DNA of 64,000 bases, taken from assembly GCF_021513195.1 (NCBI RefSeq), contig NZ_CP090974.1, positions 2,306,001 to 2,370,000 of the forward strand, in the 5' to 3' direction. Made by a program: the position numbers and the translations under genes. Under the pieces are notes generated by a model. The model was not told where the DNA came from and searched no databases. It was given only the letters and a program-made list of their open reading frames with translations. Of this stretch, positions 25,330 to 35,266 are shown piece by piece. Position 1 is the first letter of the stretch, and each line of letters opens with the position of its first letter. Source of the stretch: Shewanella sp. OMA3-2 (GTDB taxonomy: Bacteria > Pseudomonadota > Gammaproteobacteria > Enterobacterales > Shewanellaceae).

Positions 25330-25873
25330 CATCAATCCTAATGATTAGAGCACTAACTATCAAGTTTTTATTTGATTTAGAACACAGTAATTTATGCCAT
25401 CTTTTGATAGATCTTTATTGAGTTTATTTGTAATTGATTGTTATTAAATGATTATTATTGTTTTGTTTAACATGGATTATGAATTTAGGTTTACGGAAAA
25501 AGATTCGTGCTGAAATCATTTTGGTTGTGATTCATCAGTGACATCTGTTATTTGAATGGAATTATAGCTAAATAGAGTAACTGAATTAATTGCACTAAAA
25601 TAAGCGTGAAATAGAGAAAAAAGCATATAAAATTGCTGATAATTTTTGTAACAATATACGATTCTCGATATGAGAAATAGAAAGTTTAAAGGTGACATTC
25701 TGATAGTTTGGCATAGGTTAGAAATAGGTTGCGGGTTCAGATTAACGCTGAAAACCTTGGTAGCACATTCAAAGTGATACGCTATGGCCACACATGACCT
25801 TTATGTTGATAATTAAGCGATCAAAGCCTGTCGGTGGGCATATACTCCAAAGTAAGACAACCAGGATAATAAG
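25330..25873. other. AT-rich gap between betI and small membrane gene
   Basis: Very AT-rich. Apart from upstream promoter elements for the bet operon, no RNA gene, repeat or convincing gene is visible. A minus-strand frame at 25516-25791 has no ribosome site or family features. Confidence 0.5.
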
Positions 25874-26080
25874 ATGGACAGTACAACAATGATCATGTGG
25901 AGCGTATTATTTGGTGCGATTGGGATGGGGTATTTTATTTATGGCAAACGCCAACAAGCTATTGTTCCGTTATGCATTGGTATGGTCTTAATGGTGTTTC
26001 CGTATTTTGTTGCCAGTGTGGCTAGCTTAGTTATAGTCGGTATTGTGTTAGTTATAATACCGTATTTCTTGCGCCACTAA
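25874..26080 (+). CDS. Small two-helix membrane protein
   Basis: A 68-aa hydrophobic protein: helix 1 MWSVLFGAIGMGYFIYG, a basic loop KRQQ, helices in CIGMVLMVFPYFVAS and SLVIVGIVLVIIPYFL. It resembles a widespread family of small membrane proteins sometimes labelled amino-acid transport protein, but I know no proven function. The ribosome site GGATAATAAG precedes ATG. It is a single gene convergent with the MATE gene. Confidence 0.65.
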   Translation: MDSTTMIMWSVLFGAIGMGYFIYGKRQQAIVPLCIGMVLMVFPYFVASVASLVIVGIVLVIIPYFLRH

Positions 26081-26106
26081 TTGTTGTATGTTGATAAGCT
26101 ATTTAC

Positions 26107-26137
26107 GCCGCTCACGCAAACATGTTGAATGAGCGGC
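26107..26137. terminator. Hairpin between convergent genes
   Basis: Arms GCCGCTCA / TGAGCGGC with a 15-nt loop lie between the small membrane gene and the end of the MATE gene. No clear T tract follows. Confidence 0.5.
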
Positions 26138-26170
26138 CTAGTTTCAAATCTAGACTAATCAATATTTTAT

Positions 26171-27532
26171 TTAATCTAGTTCAACAAAAATAATGCCTTT
26201 GCGCTGAATGTAGATCAATCTCCAACCAAATAAAACCGCTGCTGCTGTGAGCCCTGCTATGAGTCCTATCCAGAATCCATGTGCGCCCATAGCGGGAACA
26301 ATATAGTCGGTATATGCCAATACATACCCTAATGTCATGCCGATAAACCAATATGAAAATAAGGTAATATAGAACGCGCTACGAGTGTCTTTATAACCAC
26401 GTAATGCCCCTGCGGCGACAACCTGAATAGAATCTGATATTTGATATAAAGCAGCCATTAGCATCAGGCTACCCGCTAATGCGACAACCTCTGGGTTATC
26501 ATTATATAGTAGTGCTATTTCATGTCTAAATACTACGGTTGAAATAGCGGTTAACATAGCCAGAGAGAAGGATAAACCTAAGCCAACGTAAGTGACTAAT
26601 TGCGCTATATCGGTCCTTTCTCGGCCAAGATAATACCCAATGCGAATGGATGCCGCGATACCAATGGATAAGGGCAGCATGAACACAATAGATGAAAAAT
26701 TTAACGCAATTTGATGGCTTGCTACGACATTTGCTCCCATTGGTGCTAGAAATAATGCAATAACCGCAAATAGACTGACCTCAAAGAATAGTGCCATTGC
26801 AATAGGAAATCCCAGTTTGCTCATCGATTTAATCGTGGTCCACTTAGGGGCGTAAAATTGCTTAAAGGGAGCAATATCAATAAATTTCTTATCAATTAGC
26901 ATATATATGGTCATAGCAATCAACATTGCCCAGAAGACCATCGCGGTTGCCACCCCACACCCAGCGCCGCCCATGGCTGGCACCCCAAATTCACCATAAA
27001 TAAAGATGTAATTTGCAGGAATATTGACCGCTAAGCCAACAAATCCAATCACCATAGTAGGTAAAGTGTAAGATATGCCTTCGCTGCAACCTCGAAGTAC
27101 TTGATATAAAGCAAATGCAGGTGCGCCCCAAAGGATGCCATCAATATAACCGACAGTTAAGCTATGTAACTGTGGTTCTAAATCCATTAAATCTAAAATA
27201 TAGCTCGAAGAGGCTAAAAATAACATCACACCCAAAGCACCAATTATGGCAATATAACCAGCTTGAAACAGTAAATTAGGGATCACCTTTTGATTATCTG
27301 CGCCGTGATGTTGTGAAAATACTGGTGTGAAGGCCATCAATAGGCCTTGAACAAATAAAATCGCCGGTAACCATAAACTTGTGCCGACGGCAACAGCCGC
27401 CATATCGACAGCGCTAACTCGTCCAGCCATGACAGTATCAATAAAACCCATCATAGTTTGAGTTACTTGAGCGATTAATATCGGTAAAGCGAGTTGTATT
27501 AAGCGCTTGGCTTGAAAGCCGGTGTTATTCAT
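26171..27532 (-). CDS. norM: MATE-family multidrug efflux transporter
   Basis: A 453-aa inner-membrane cation/drug antiporter with 12 predicted helices. The N-terminal LALPILIAQVTQTMMGFIDT, VDMAAVAVGTSLW, and the second-half GALRGYKDTRSAFYITLFSY are MATE signatures. It is divergent from ribE with only 32 bp between the start codons, the same arrangement as mdtK/ribC in E. coli. The promoters must overlap or lie within the opposing genes. Confidence 0.9.
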   Translation of the reverse strand: MNNTGFQAKRLIQLALPILIAQVTQTMMGFIDTVMAGRVSAVDMAAVAVGTSLWLPAILFVQGLLMAFTPVFSQHHGADNQKVIPNLLFQAGYIAIIGALGVMLFLASSSYILDLMDLEPQLHSLTVGYIDGILWGAPAFALYQVLRGCSEGISYTLPTMVIGFVGLAVNIPANYIFIYGEFGVPAMGGAGCGVATAMVFWAMLIAMTIYMLIDKKFIDIAPFKQFYAPKWTTIKSMSKLGFPIAMALFFEVSLFAVIALFLAPMGANVVASHQIALNFSSIVFMLPLSIGIAASIRIGYYLGRERTDIAQLVTYVGLGLSFSLAMLTAISTVVFRHEIALLYNDNPEVVALAGSLMLMAALYQISDSIQVVAAGALRGYKDTRSAFYITLFSYWFIGMTLGYVLAYTDYIVPAMGAHGFWIGLIAGLTAAAVLFGWRLIYIQRKGIIFVELD

Positions 27533-27564
27533 ATTTGAGCCTATTATTAAACGAGAGTTATTTT

Positions 27565-28179
27565 ATGTTTACAGGAATTGTACAAGCCACGTGTGAAGTG
27601 GTATCGGTTCAACAGCAAGCTGGATTGAAACGTTTTGAAATTGCGTTTAAACCTGAATTGCTAACAGGATTACAAACAGGTGCCAGTGTTGCAACCAATG
27701 GCGTTTGCTTAACAGTAACTAAGATAGCGAATGATAAGGTTTATTTCGATGTAATGGAAGAATCATTAGGACTAACTAACTTAGATAGAGTCCAGCAAGG
27801 TGACCAAGTTAATATTGAGCGTTCGTTAACCTTTGGCAGTGAAATTGGCGGGCATATTCTTTCTGGTCACATTCATACCCAAGCGGAAGTGATATCGGTC
27901 AGTGATACTGCTGAACATTATGATATTGAGTTGGCTTTAGATACTAAGTGGAAAGATTATGTATTTTATAAAGGTTTTGTCGCTGTCAATGGCTGTAGTT
28001 TAACAGTAGGGCAACTGACAGCGCGCGGTTTTAAATTGCACTTTATCCCAGAGACACTGAGACTCACCAATATTAAAACATACCAAGTAGGCGATAAAAT
28101 GAATATTGAAATTGATAGTCAAACTCAAGTTATTGTCGATACGGTTGAGCGTATTTTAGCCAAAAAGCGTGTTGATTAG
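27565..28179 (+). CDS. ribE: Riboflavin synthase alpha subunit
   Basis: A 204-aa enzyme that dismutates two 6,7-dimethyl-8-ribityllumazines to riboflavin. Start MFTGIVQ is the invariant N-terminus; the two tandem lumazine-binding halves are visible, with VATNGVCLTVT and VAVNGCSLTVG as equivalent motifs and GGHILSGHIH between. The frame extends 30 nt upstream but homology begins at 27565. No FMN riboswitch is seen. Confidence 0.95.
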   Translation: MFTGIVQATCEVVSVQQQAGLKRFEIAFKPELLTGLQTGASVATNGVCLTVTKIANDKVYFDVMEESLGLTNLDRVQQGDQVNIERSLTFGSEIGGHILSGHIHTQAEVISVSDTAEHYDIELALDTKWKDYVFYKGFVAVNGCSLTVGQLTARGFKLHFIPETLRLTNIKTYQVGDKMNIEIDSQTQVIVDTVERILAKKRVD

Positions 28180-28476
28180 TTATCAGACGATAATTTAGCT
28201 AGATATTAGGGCCTTTTTCAAGGTTGTTTTTGCAGCGAATTGTTGGCCATTTGTACAAGGCAGAGACTTTGTGGTGTCGTTATTCTACATAAAAAGTCGA
28301 TAACGCAATAAAAATGACCAATAAACGCTGCCCGAAGGGGTCGACTACAAACGTTTTACTCTTTGTTGAATGCATCTTAGTGAATAAAGAGTTGCTTAGA
28401 TGACCAGGCATCAATCCATTCGCCTTAATTAAAACGTTGTTAACTCGAACAAAATTCAACCAGTAAAGAGCGGGCC
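28180..28476. other. Gap downstream of ribE
   Basis: About 300 bp between convergent ribE and the CPXCG gene. I see no gene and no strong terminator. Confidence 0.4.
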
Positions 28477-28677
28477 CTAGTAAATTTGTTCATCATCTGA
28501 ACCAATAAATAATTGAATGGTTCGCCTGCTGTCATCTAAATGCATTTTTATATGGATAGGATTACAGCAGATACGGCAATCATCATAATATTCTTGATCG
28601 CCTGAACTGGCATCAATGGTTAAATGTTGATGATGACCACAATGTGGGCAGCTTATTGAGCGCGACAATAATTTCAT
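28477..28677 (-). CDS. CPXCG-motif cysteine-rich protein
   Basis: A 66-aa protein with two cysteine pairs, CPHC (residues 10-13) and CRIC (34-37), expected to bind zinc. It matches the CPXCG cysteine-rich family of small proteobacterial proteins; the C-terminal ESD-like acidic stretch GSDDEQIY is also typical. Function is unknown. It is divergent from thrS. Confidence 0.8.
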   Translation of the reverse strand: MKLLSRSISCPHCGHHQHLTIDASSGDQEYYDDCRICCNPIHIKMHLDDSRRTIQLFIGSDDEQIY

Positions 28678-28721
28678 ATCTTGTGCACCTGAGATGGAGT
28701 TTAAGTTATTTTCTGAGCTTT

Positions 28722-28755
28722 ATTAAATATAGTCCTACATTAAATATAGTCCTAC
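28722..28755. repeat. Perfect 17-bp tandem duplication
   Basis: ATTAAATATAGTCCTAC occurs twice head to tail (28722-28738, 28739-28755) in the gap between the CPXCG gene and thrS. It looks like a recent small duplication. Confidence 0.85.
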
Positions 28756-28940
28756 TTTGGCGATTCCGCATCTAATCTAAGAGACGAATTTATTCTATCT
28801 AGGTAATAATGACAGTGGTTAAAGGTTGATCCGTCACTATGATGTCACATACAATTGAATACTACGTTTTTGGGTAACTAAGACTCTTGTACTGTCTTTA
28901 TTTCAAAAATGTTTTCACAACTTTTATTCACTATTTACCA

Positions 28941-28966
28941 AGTGGCCCTACGTGTGGGTCACCACT
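28941..28966 (+). promoter_or_regulatory. thrS leader hairpin mimicking tRNA-Thr anticodon arm
   Basis: AGTGG pairs with CCACT and CCC with GGG, with a 3-nt bulge, leaving a 7-nt loop TACGTGT whose middle triplet is CGT, a threonine anticodon. The loop is at -33 to -27 from the start codon, and the AAGGA ribosome site follows directly. In E. coli, ThrRS binds such a leader and blocks its own translation; the same translational feedback is inferred here. Confidence 0.7.
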
Positions 28967-28981
28967 GGACAAGGAATTTTC

Positions 28982-30910
28982 ATGCCTGTTATTACATTGC
29001 CTGATGGCAGCAAACGTGAGTTTGCTAATCCCGTATCTACCCTTGATGTTGCTGCAGACATCGGCCCAGGCTTAGCAAAAGCCTGTATTGCTGGCCGTGT
29101 GAACGGTGAACTAAAAGATGCTTGCGATTTAATTTTTACCGATGCGGATTTATCTATCATCACGGCTAAAGATGAAGAGGGTGTTGAAATCCTTCGTCAT
29201 TCTTGTGCGCATTTATTAGGTCATGCTATTAAGCAGCTTTGGCCTCAAACTAAAATGGCCATTGGTCCAGTTATCGATAATGGTTTTTACTATGACATCG
29301 ATTTAGAGCACAAGCTTACCCAGGACGATATAGATGCGTTAGAAAAGCGCATGCTAGATCTGGCTAAAACAAACTATGACGTAGTAAAACGTGTAGTGTC
29401 TTGGCAAGAAGCCCGTGATGCATTCAGCGCGCGCGGTGAAGAATACAAAATTGCCATCTTAGATGAAAATATCAGTAAAGATGCAACGCCTGCTTTATAT
29501 GACCATGAAGAATATATCGACATGTGTCGTGGTCCACACGTCCCTAACATGCGTTTTTGTCAAAACTTTAAGTTAATGAGTGTTGCGGGTGCGTATTGGC
29601 GTGGCAACTCTGATAACAAGATGTTACAACGCGTTTATGGTACGGCTTGGGCAGATAAAAAAGCCCTTAAAACGCACCTTACACGCTTAGAAGAAGCGGC
29701 TAAACGTGACCATCGTAAAATTGGTAAGCAGTTAGATCTTTATCATATGCAAGAAGAAGCACCTGGTATGGTGTTTTGGCACAACGATGGTTGGAGCATA
29801 TTTTTAGAACTTGAAAAATTCATCCGTCAAAAGCTAGGTCAATACACTTATCAAGAAGTGAAAGGCCCGTTAATGATGGATCGCGTCTTATGGGAACGTT
29901 CTGGTCACTGGGATAAATACTCAGAAGCCATGTTTACCACAAGTAGCGAAAGTCGTGAATATGCCATTAAGCCAATGAACTGTCCTGGTCACGTGCAAAT
30001 CTTTAATCAAGGCTTAAAGTCATACCGTGACTTGCCATTGCGTATGGCTGAGTTTGGCTGTTGTCATCGTAATGAACCATCAGGTTCATTACATGGTTTA
30101 ATGCGTGTGCGTGGTTTTACCCAAGATGATGCCCATGTTTTCTGTACTGACGATCAAGTGCAAACAGAAGTGAGTGCATGTATTCAAATGGTATATGACA
30201 CATATGGCACATTTGGTTTTGAAAACATTGTTGTTAAGCTATCAACGCGTCCAGAAAAACGTATTGGTGATGATGATATGTGGGACCGTGCTGAAGAGGC
30301 ATTAAAGCAAGCGCTTAAAGCTAATAATATCAAATATGAGATATTACCAGGCGAAGGTGCTTTCTACGGTCCTAAGATTGAATTCACATTACATGATTGT
30401 TTAGATCGCGCTTGGCAGTGTGGTACTGTACAATTAGATTATGCATTACCAACTCGTTTGGGCGCAACGTATGTTGCAGAAGACAATAGTCGCCAAACAC
30501 CAGTAATGATACATCGTGCCATTCTTGGCTCATTAGAACGTTTCATCGGTATCTTGATTGAAGAGTATGCTGGTAAATTCCCAACATGGCTTGCACCTAT
30601 GCAAGTTGTAGTAATGAATATTACCGACAAACAGTCTGAATATGCTGAAGAAATTGTAAAAAACTTCAAAAAACAGGGCATTCGTGCATCTTTTGACTTG
30701 AGGAATGAGAAGATAGGCTTTAAAATACGCGAACACACCTTAAGACGTGTGCCTTATTTGTTGGTCGTAGGTGATCAAGAAATGGAGAATAAGGAAGTTG
30801 CGGTGCGTACCCGTGATGGTATCGATTTAGGTAAGCTTAAAATCGAAGATTTTGCTACCATGATACATCAACAGATTTCGCTCCGTAGTCTAAAATTGTT
30901 GGAGGAATAG
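28982..30910 (+). CDS. thrS: Threonyl-tRNA synthetase
   Basis: A 642-aa class II synthetase, identical in length to the E. coli enzyme. The N-terminal TGS domain ([14 protein letters not shown]), the HXXXH-type editing domain with [10 protein letters not shown], and class II motifs including [20 protein letters not shown] and [16 protein letters not shown] are all present. The start at 28982 follows AAGGA; an upstream in-frame GTG-region extension lies in the leader hairpin. The gene is followed 3 nt later by infC. Confidence 0.97.
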   Translation: MPVITLPDGSKREFANPVSTLDVAADIGPGLAKACIAGRVNGELKDACDLIFTDADLSIITAKDEEGVEILRHSCAHLLGHAIKQLWPQTKMAIGPVIDNGFYYDIDLEHKLTQDDIDALEKRMLDLAKTNYDVVKRVVSWQEARDAFSARGEEYKIAILDENISKDATPALYDHEEYIDMCRGPHVPNMRFCQNFKLMSVAGAYWRGNSDNKMLQRVYGTAWADKKALKTHLTRLEEAAKRDHRKIGKQLDLYHMQEEAPGMVFWHNDGWSIFLELEKFIRQKLGQYTYQEVKGPLMMDRVLWERSGHWDKYSEAMFTTSSESREYAIKPMNCPGHVQIFNQGLKSYRDLPLRMAEFGCCHRNEPSGSLHGLMRVRGFTQDDAHVFCTDDQVQTEVSACIQMVYDTYGTFGFENIVVKLSTRPEKRIGDDDMWDRAEEALKQALKANNIKYEILPGEGAFYGPKIEFTLHDCLDRAWQCGTVQLDYALPTRLGATYVAEDNSRQTPVMIHRAILGSLERFIGILIEEYAGKFPTWLAPMQVVVMNITDKQSEYAEEIVKNFKKQGIRASFDLRNEKIGFKIREHTLRRVPYLLVVGDQEMENKEVAVRTRDGIDLGKLKIEDFATMIHQQISLRSLKLLEE

Positions 30911-30913
30911 GTC

Positions 30914-31456
30914 ATAAAGATCAAAAGAACAGCAGGGCGACAACCAGCGCCTAATAGAATCAATGATGAAATCACCGGTGTTCCTGAAGTCCGTTTATCG
31001 GATCTAGAAGGTGAGCCCATTGGTATCGTTAGCATTAAAGAAGCTCAAAGCGTCGCGGATGAAGCAGGGGTAGACCTTGTTGAAATCAGTCCAAACGCTG
31101 AGCCTCCAGTTTGTCGCATAATGGACTACGGTAAGTTCCTTTTTGATAAAGCGAAAGCGCAAAAGGAACAAAAGAAGAAGCAGAAGCAGGTCCAGGTTAA
31201 GGAAATAAAATTCCGTCCTGGAACTGATATAAACGACTATCAGGTAAAACTACGCAACCTGATTCGTTTTCTAGAAGATGGGGACAAAGCGAAAATTACG
31301 CTGCGTTTCCGTGGTCGCGAAATGGCACACCAAAACCTAGGTATGGATCTTTTGAACCGTATCAAGGCTGATTTGGAAGAATATGCGGTTGTTGAATCTT
31401 TCCCGAAAATGGAAGGTAGACAAGCAATTATGGTGCTAGCACCTAAAAAGAAATAG
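30914..31456 (+). CDS. infC: Translation initiation factor IF-3 with AUA start codon
   Basis: A 180-aa IF-3, same length as in E. coli. The N-domain [13 protein letters not shown], the linker rich in KEQKKKQKQ, and the C-domain [28 protein letters not shown] and [15 protein letters not shown] are unmistakable. The only start giving the full N-domain is ATA at 30914, 8 nt after GGAGG and 3 nt after the thrS stop; ATG first occurs at residue 70, inside the fold. Rare start codons on infC allow IF-3 to repress its own translation by start-codon discrimination. Confidence 0.93.
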   Translation: MKIKRTAGRQPAPNRINDEITGVPEVRLSDLEGEPIGIVSIKEAQSVADEAGVDLVEISPNAEPPVCRIMDYGKFLFDKAKAQKEQKKKQKQVQVKEIKFRPGTDINDYQVKLRNLIRFLEDGDKAKITLRFRGREMAHQNLGMDLLNRIKADLEEYAVVESFPKMEGRQAIMVLAPKKK

Positions 31457-31473
31457 TAGGGCAACCTAAAAGT

Positions 31474-31499
31474 AGCAAAAGTCTCTTGAGGCTTTTGCT
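31474..31499 (+). promoter_or_regulatory. Hairpin in rpmI leader
   Basis: AGCAAAAG / CTTTTGCT arms with inner CTC/GAG pairing between infC and rpmI, and no T tract. The same interval in E. coli holds ribosomal protein L20 autoregulatory structures; that role here is inference. Confidence 0.4.
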
Positions 31500-31540
31500 C
31501 GCCTTACGTTTATTAAATATCCCAATGCGGAGTTTTAGAA

Positions 31541-31735
31541 ATGCCTAAAATGAAAACAGACAAGGGTGTACAAAAGCGCTTCAGAAAAACCGCTAATGGT
31601 TTCAAGCGCAAACAAGCACACTTACGTCATATTTTGACCAAGAAGAGCACTAAGCGTAAACGTCACTTACGTGCAAAATGTTTAGTAGCCAAGTCTGATG
31701 TGCCAGCAATTGCACGTCAACTACCATACGCTTAA
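31541..31735 (+). CDS. rpmI: 50S ribosomal protein L35
   Basis: A 64-aa basic protein. [20 protein letters not shown] and [15 protein letters not shown] are the L35 signatures. It lies between infC and rplT, the universal order. Confidence 0.97.
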   Translation: MPKMKTDKGVQKRFRKTANGFKRKQAHLRHILTKKSTKRKRHLRAKCLVAKSDVPAIARQLPYA

Positions 31736-31753
31736 TTAAAGGAGCAATGAACA

Positions 31754-32113
31754 ATGCCTAGAGTTAAGCGTGGTGTAACCGCTCGTGCTCGTCACAAAAA
31801 AGTACTTAAACTAGCTAAAGGTTATTATGGCGCTCGTAGCCGTACTTTCCGTGTTGCTGTTCAAGCAGTAACTAAAGCTGGTCAATATGCTTACCGTGAC
31901 CGTCGTCAAAAGAAACGTCAATTCCGTCAATTATGGATTGCGCGTATCAATGCGGCTTCTCGTCAAAATGGCCTGTCTTACAGCCGTTTCATTAACGGTT
32001 TGAAAAAGGCGTCTATCGAAATCGATCGTAAGATTTTGGCTGACATCGCTGTATTCGATAAAGTTGTATTTACAATTTTAGTTGAAAAAGCAAAAGAAGC
32101 TTTAACTAAGTAA
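31754..32113 (+). CDS. rplT: 50S ribosomal protein L20
   Basis: A 119-aa rRNA-binding protein needed early in 50S assembly. [36 protein letters not shown] and [19 protein letters not shown] are conserved. AAGGAG precedes the start, 18 nt after rpmI. A strong terminator follows. Confidence 0.97.
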   Translation: MPRVKRGVTARARHKKVLKLAKGYYGARSRTFRVAVQAVTKAGQYAYRDRRQKKRQFRQLWIARINAASRQNGLSYSRFINGLKKASIEIDRKILADIAVFDKVVFTILVEKAKEALTK

Positions 32114-32130
32114 TTAGTTAATCGGCTTTG

Positions 32131-32158
32131 AAAAAGGAACCTTAGGGTTCCTTTTTTT
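32131..32158 (+). terminator. Terminator of thrS-infC-rpmI-rplT
   Basis: Stem AAAAGGAACC / GGTTCCTTTT, 4-nt TTAG loop, seven-T tail. Confidence 0.9.
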
Positions 32159-32561
32159 ATGCCATTTTGCGAGCTAATCTCAGTTTGGGATAATAGACGC
32201 TTACCAAATAGCTTTTGAGGTTGCTAACAGCGTTACATTCACGTGCCGTAGGCCAACTATTGACGTGTTAAATTTAGCGTAAAACGTCATTAGCGGCTTT
32301 CCTTAACCATCATAAGACATCAGCTAAAGTAAACTCAGAATGGTGTATATGTTCAACCTAAATTAATTCGGTTTGATTAATCATCTTTTATCAGCATAAT
32401 AGCTCGTCGATTGCTAAACATAATTGAGTAGCAATAGGCACTCAGTCATTTAAATGATAGTTTTACTCCCGATAAAGTCTATTTTTGGCTTAGTTATCTA
32501 GTTTTATTCATTAAAGTTGATGCATTAAACTTAAATCACCTATGAGTAGCTTAATAAACCC
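32159..32561. other. 400-bp gap upstream of yoaA
   Basis: AT-rich. I see only a weak inverted repeat TGACGT/ACGTCA (32261-32289) and promoter-like AT stretches; no gene. Confidence 0.4.
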
Positions 32562-34517
32562 GTGAAATCTAATACTTGTCAAACTCCCTCCAAGCTAGCG
32601 AGTTTAACCACCATGGTGGCCGCAGAATTTAGTGAAGGTGGCGCATTGTCACGTCACGTACATCAATATCGTAGTCGTCAAACTCAAACCGATATGGCCC
32701 TAGCGGTAAGTGAAGCTATCGTAAAAAAAATAAATTTAATTTTAGAGGCAGGGACTGGTGTCGGTAAAACTTTTGCCTATCTTATTCCGGCATTATTAAG
32801 CGGCAAACAAGTGGTGGTGAGCACGGGCAGTAAAAATCTACAAGAACAATTATTTTTAAAAGATTTACCTGCATTATTAACCATGTTGGATATTCAACCA
32901 AGAATTGCATTACTTAAGGGACGTAGTAACTATTTGTGCCAATTGCGTTTAGATAAACAAATGCAGTATGCAAGTCAATATAGTGAGCAGGCTTTAGATG
33001 ATTTACTCAAAATTAACCAGTGGGCAGTACTGAGTAAAGATGGTGATATAGGTAATTTAACGTCAGTCTCTGAAAATTCTCCCATTATCCCCAGCGTTGT
33101 CAGTACAAAAGAAAGTTGTACCGGAAAAAAATGTGATTTTTATGACGTGTGTTTTACCCGTAAAGCACGAGTGAAAGCCATGGACGCTAAACTGGTGGTG
33201 GTGAATCATCATTTATTTTTTGCTGATAGATTGCTCAAAGACACCGGCTTTGCAGAGCTTCTGCCTGATCCTGATGTTGTTATTTTTGATGAGGCTCATT
33301 TAATTCCCGATATTTGTATTAGTTATTTTGGTAGTCACGTCAGTAGTCGCGAAATTGATAAACTGTTAAACAGTTTGGTGATGATTCATAAGCTTAAAAT
33401 TCGCGACAGCATTCAGATTGAACACTTTGCTAATCGCTCAATAATGCAACTAGCTCAGTGGCATAATGAGATGTTTGATAGCGGTAAAACCGATTGGCGC
33501 CAGGTATTATCGACTAAAGCACTCATTGTTAGTGCTTGGGCATTACATCAATCATTAACCGAGTTAAGTGAATTACTTATGCATCACTTAGGTCGTGACG
33601 ATGATTTAGATAATGCTTTTGAGCAGCTCCATGATTTAAATGATAGGTTAAAAATATTTTTTGAATGCCAAGACCCCCAAGCGGCTTACAGTGTTGAATA
33701 TGGACCACGATTTATCACACTTCGCGCTTCACCTATTAATGTGGCTAAGCAATGTGAGCTGTTGTTTGACCCTAAAATAAGTTGGATTTTTACCTCGGCA
33801 ACACTGCAAGTTAACCGCCAGTTAAATCATTTTGCAAAAGAATTAGGTTTACATAAAGCAACTCAAATTATTTTAGACAGTCCATTTGATTATCCAAATC
33901 AGGCGATGTTCTGTGTGCCTAGGCATTTAGGGAAAGTAGGGCAAACGCAAAATAGTGCTAAACAATTGGTTGAGGTTTGTGTAAAAGCAATTAATGCAGC
34001 GCAGGGGCGCACGTTTATCTTATTCACTAGTCATAGCATGCTAGAGCAAGTTGCTGGATTATTGCGCAGCCAAGTTAGTTACCCTTTACTGGTACAAGGG
34101 CACGCCAGTAAGCAAAGTTTACTGAATAAATTTCGTCAATTAGGCAATGCTGTGTTACTCGGTACGGGCAGTTTTTGGGAAGGAGTCGATGTCAGGGGGA
34201 AATTACTCAGCTGTGTGATTATTGATAAGCTACCATTCGTTTCTCCAGATGATACTTTATACCGCGCAAGGGCTGCCAGTGTAGAAAGACAAGGGCTTGA
34301 CCCTTTTGTAACGATTTCGTTGCCGCAAGCTGTGATTGCATTAAAACAGGGTGTTGGCCGATTGATCCGTGATGAGAAAGACCGTGGGGTGTTGATTTTA
34401 TGCGATAACCGCATTGTAAACCGACCTTATGGGCAAGCTTTTATTAATTCTTTGCCACCAATGCACCGTACACGTGATTTAGATAGTGCGTTACACTTTT
34501 TAAAACAAATTCCATAA
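32562..34517 (+). CDS. yoaA: ATP-dependent DNA helicase YoaA (DinG/XPD family)
   Basis: A 651-aa superfamily 2 helicase of the Fe-S type. Walker A EAGTGVGKT at 62-70, four cysteines for a [4Fe-4S] cluster (Cys126 in NYLCQL; then ESCTGKKCDFYDVC near 185-200), Walker B VVIFDEAH, and C-terminal motif VI QGVGRLIRDEKDRG. YoaA works with DNA polymerase III chi subunit in damage tolerance in E. coli. The start is uncertain: GTG at 32562 opens the frame, but ATG at 32613 fits the family N-terminus (AAEFSEGGALSRHV) better; neither has a strong ribosome site. tsaB follows 42 nt later. Confidence 0.9.
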   Translation: MKSNTCQTPSKLASLTTMVAAEFSEGGALSRHVHQYRSRQTQTDMALAVSEAIVKKINLILEAGTGVGKTFAYLIPALLSGKQVVVSTGSKNLQEQLFLKDLPALLTMLDIQPRIALLKGRSNYLCQLRLDKQMQYASQYSEQALDDLLKINQWAVLSKDGDIGNLTSVSENSPIIPSVVSTKESCTGKKCDFYDVCFTRKARVKAMDAKLVVVNHHLFFADRLLKDTGFAELLPDPDVVIFDEAHLIPDICISYFGSHVSSREIDKLLNSLVMIHKLKIRDSIQIEHFANRSIMQLAQWHNEMFDSGKTDWRQVLSTKALIVSAWALHQSLTELSELLMHHLGRDDDLDNAFEQLHDLNDRLKIFFECQDPQAAYSVEYGPRFITLRASPINVAKQCELLFDPKISWIFTSATLQVNRQLNHFAKELGLHKATQIILDSPFDYPNQAMFCVPRHLGKVGQTQNSAKQLVEVCVKAINAAQGRTFILFTSHSMLEQVAGLLRSQVSYPLLVQGHASKQSLLNKFRQLGNAVLLGTGSFWEGVDVRGKLLSCVIIDKLPFVSPDDTLYRARAASVERQGLDPFVTISLPQAVIALKQGVGRLIRDEKDRGVLILCDNRIVNRPYGQAFINSLPPMHRTRDLDSALHFLKQIP

Positions 34518-34559
34518 GTTATCATAGCAACCTAATTTTGTTCCAGATTGGTTGTAAAC

Positions 34560-35266
34560 ATGACATTTCACACTCCACTGCGTGTTCTTGCGCTTGATAC
34601 CTGCACCGAGTCATGCTCTGCTGCGCTGACTATTGATGGTAAGGTTTATTCCCGCACAGTTGATGCACCGCGTGAACACAGTCAACGTATACTGCCAATG
34701 GTAGATGAATTACTTAAAGAAGCTCAAGTAAAGCTAGTTGATGTTGATGTTATTGCTTATGGTCGTGGCCGGGTAGTTTTACTGGTATTCGCATTTGTAC
34801 CAGCATGACCCAAGGTTTAGCCTTGGGAACCGATTTACCTGTTATTGGTATTTCAACATTAGCCGCTATGGCCCAAATGGCGATAACGCTTCATGAGGCG
34901 GAGCAAGTATTTTGTACCATTGATGCACGTATGAATGAAGTGTATGTTGGTCAATTTATTGCCAAAGAGGGTATTGCTATTTTGGTTGGCATTGAGCAAG
35001 TTTGCGCGCCGCAAGAGGTTGAGCTGCTCTTAGATGGTAATAAAGCTATTATTGCTTGTGGTACAGGGTTTGATGCGTATCCAGCGTTACTTGAGTTGGC
35101 TGATAATATTCAATTATATGAAGATCTTAAATACCCTGATGCTAAAGCAATGATCACTTTGGCTGAATATGGCGTGAGTCAAAAGTTGCATACCAGTGTA
35201 GATGAGCTTGCCCCAGTGTACATTCGTGATAAAGTGACTTGGAAGAAGCTACCGGGTAGAGAGTAA
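34560..35266 (+). pseudogene. tsaB: tRNA t6A synthesis protein TsaB, single-base frameshift
   Basis: Two frames (34560-34808 and 34805-35266) join to one TsaB of about 235 residues. TsaB is the non-catalytic partner of TsaD in making the essential t6A37 tRNA modification. The N-terminus VLALDTCTESCSAAL and the PREHSQRILPMVDELL helix are normal. The frame fails at GGCCGGG (34767-34773): adding one C restores GRGPGSFTGIRI and runs into SMTQGLALG. Because tsaB is essential in related bacteria, a missing base in the sequence is more likely than a real mutation. The start ATG at 34560 follows a frame opened by TTG at 34548. Confidence 0.9.

Noticed and set aside
25516..25791. 91-codon minus-strand frame between betI and the small membrane gene
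   Set aside because: AT-driven hydrophobic/Tyr-rich chance frame without ribosome site or family match.
31121..31456. ATG at 31121 as infC start
   Set aside because: It would remove the whole N-terminal domain of IF-3; the ATA at 30914 gives the standard 180 residues and has an ideal ribosome site.
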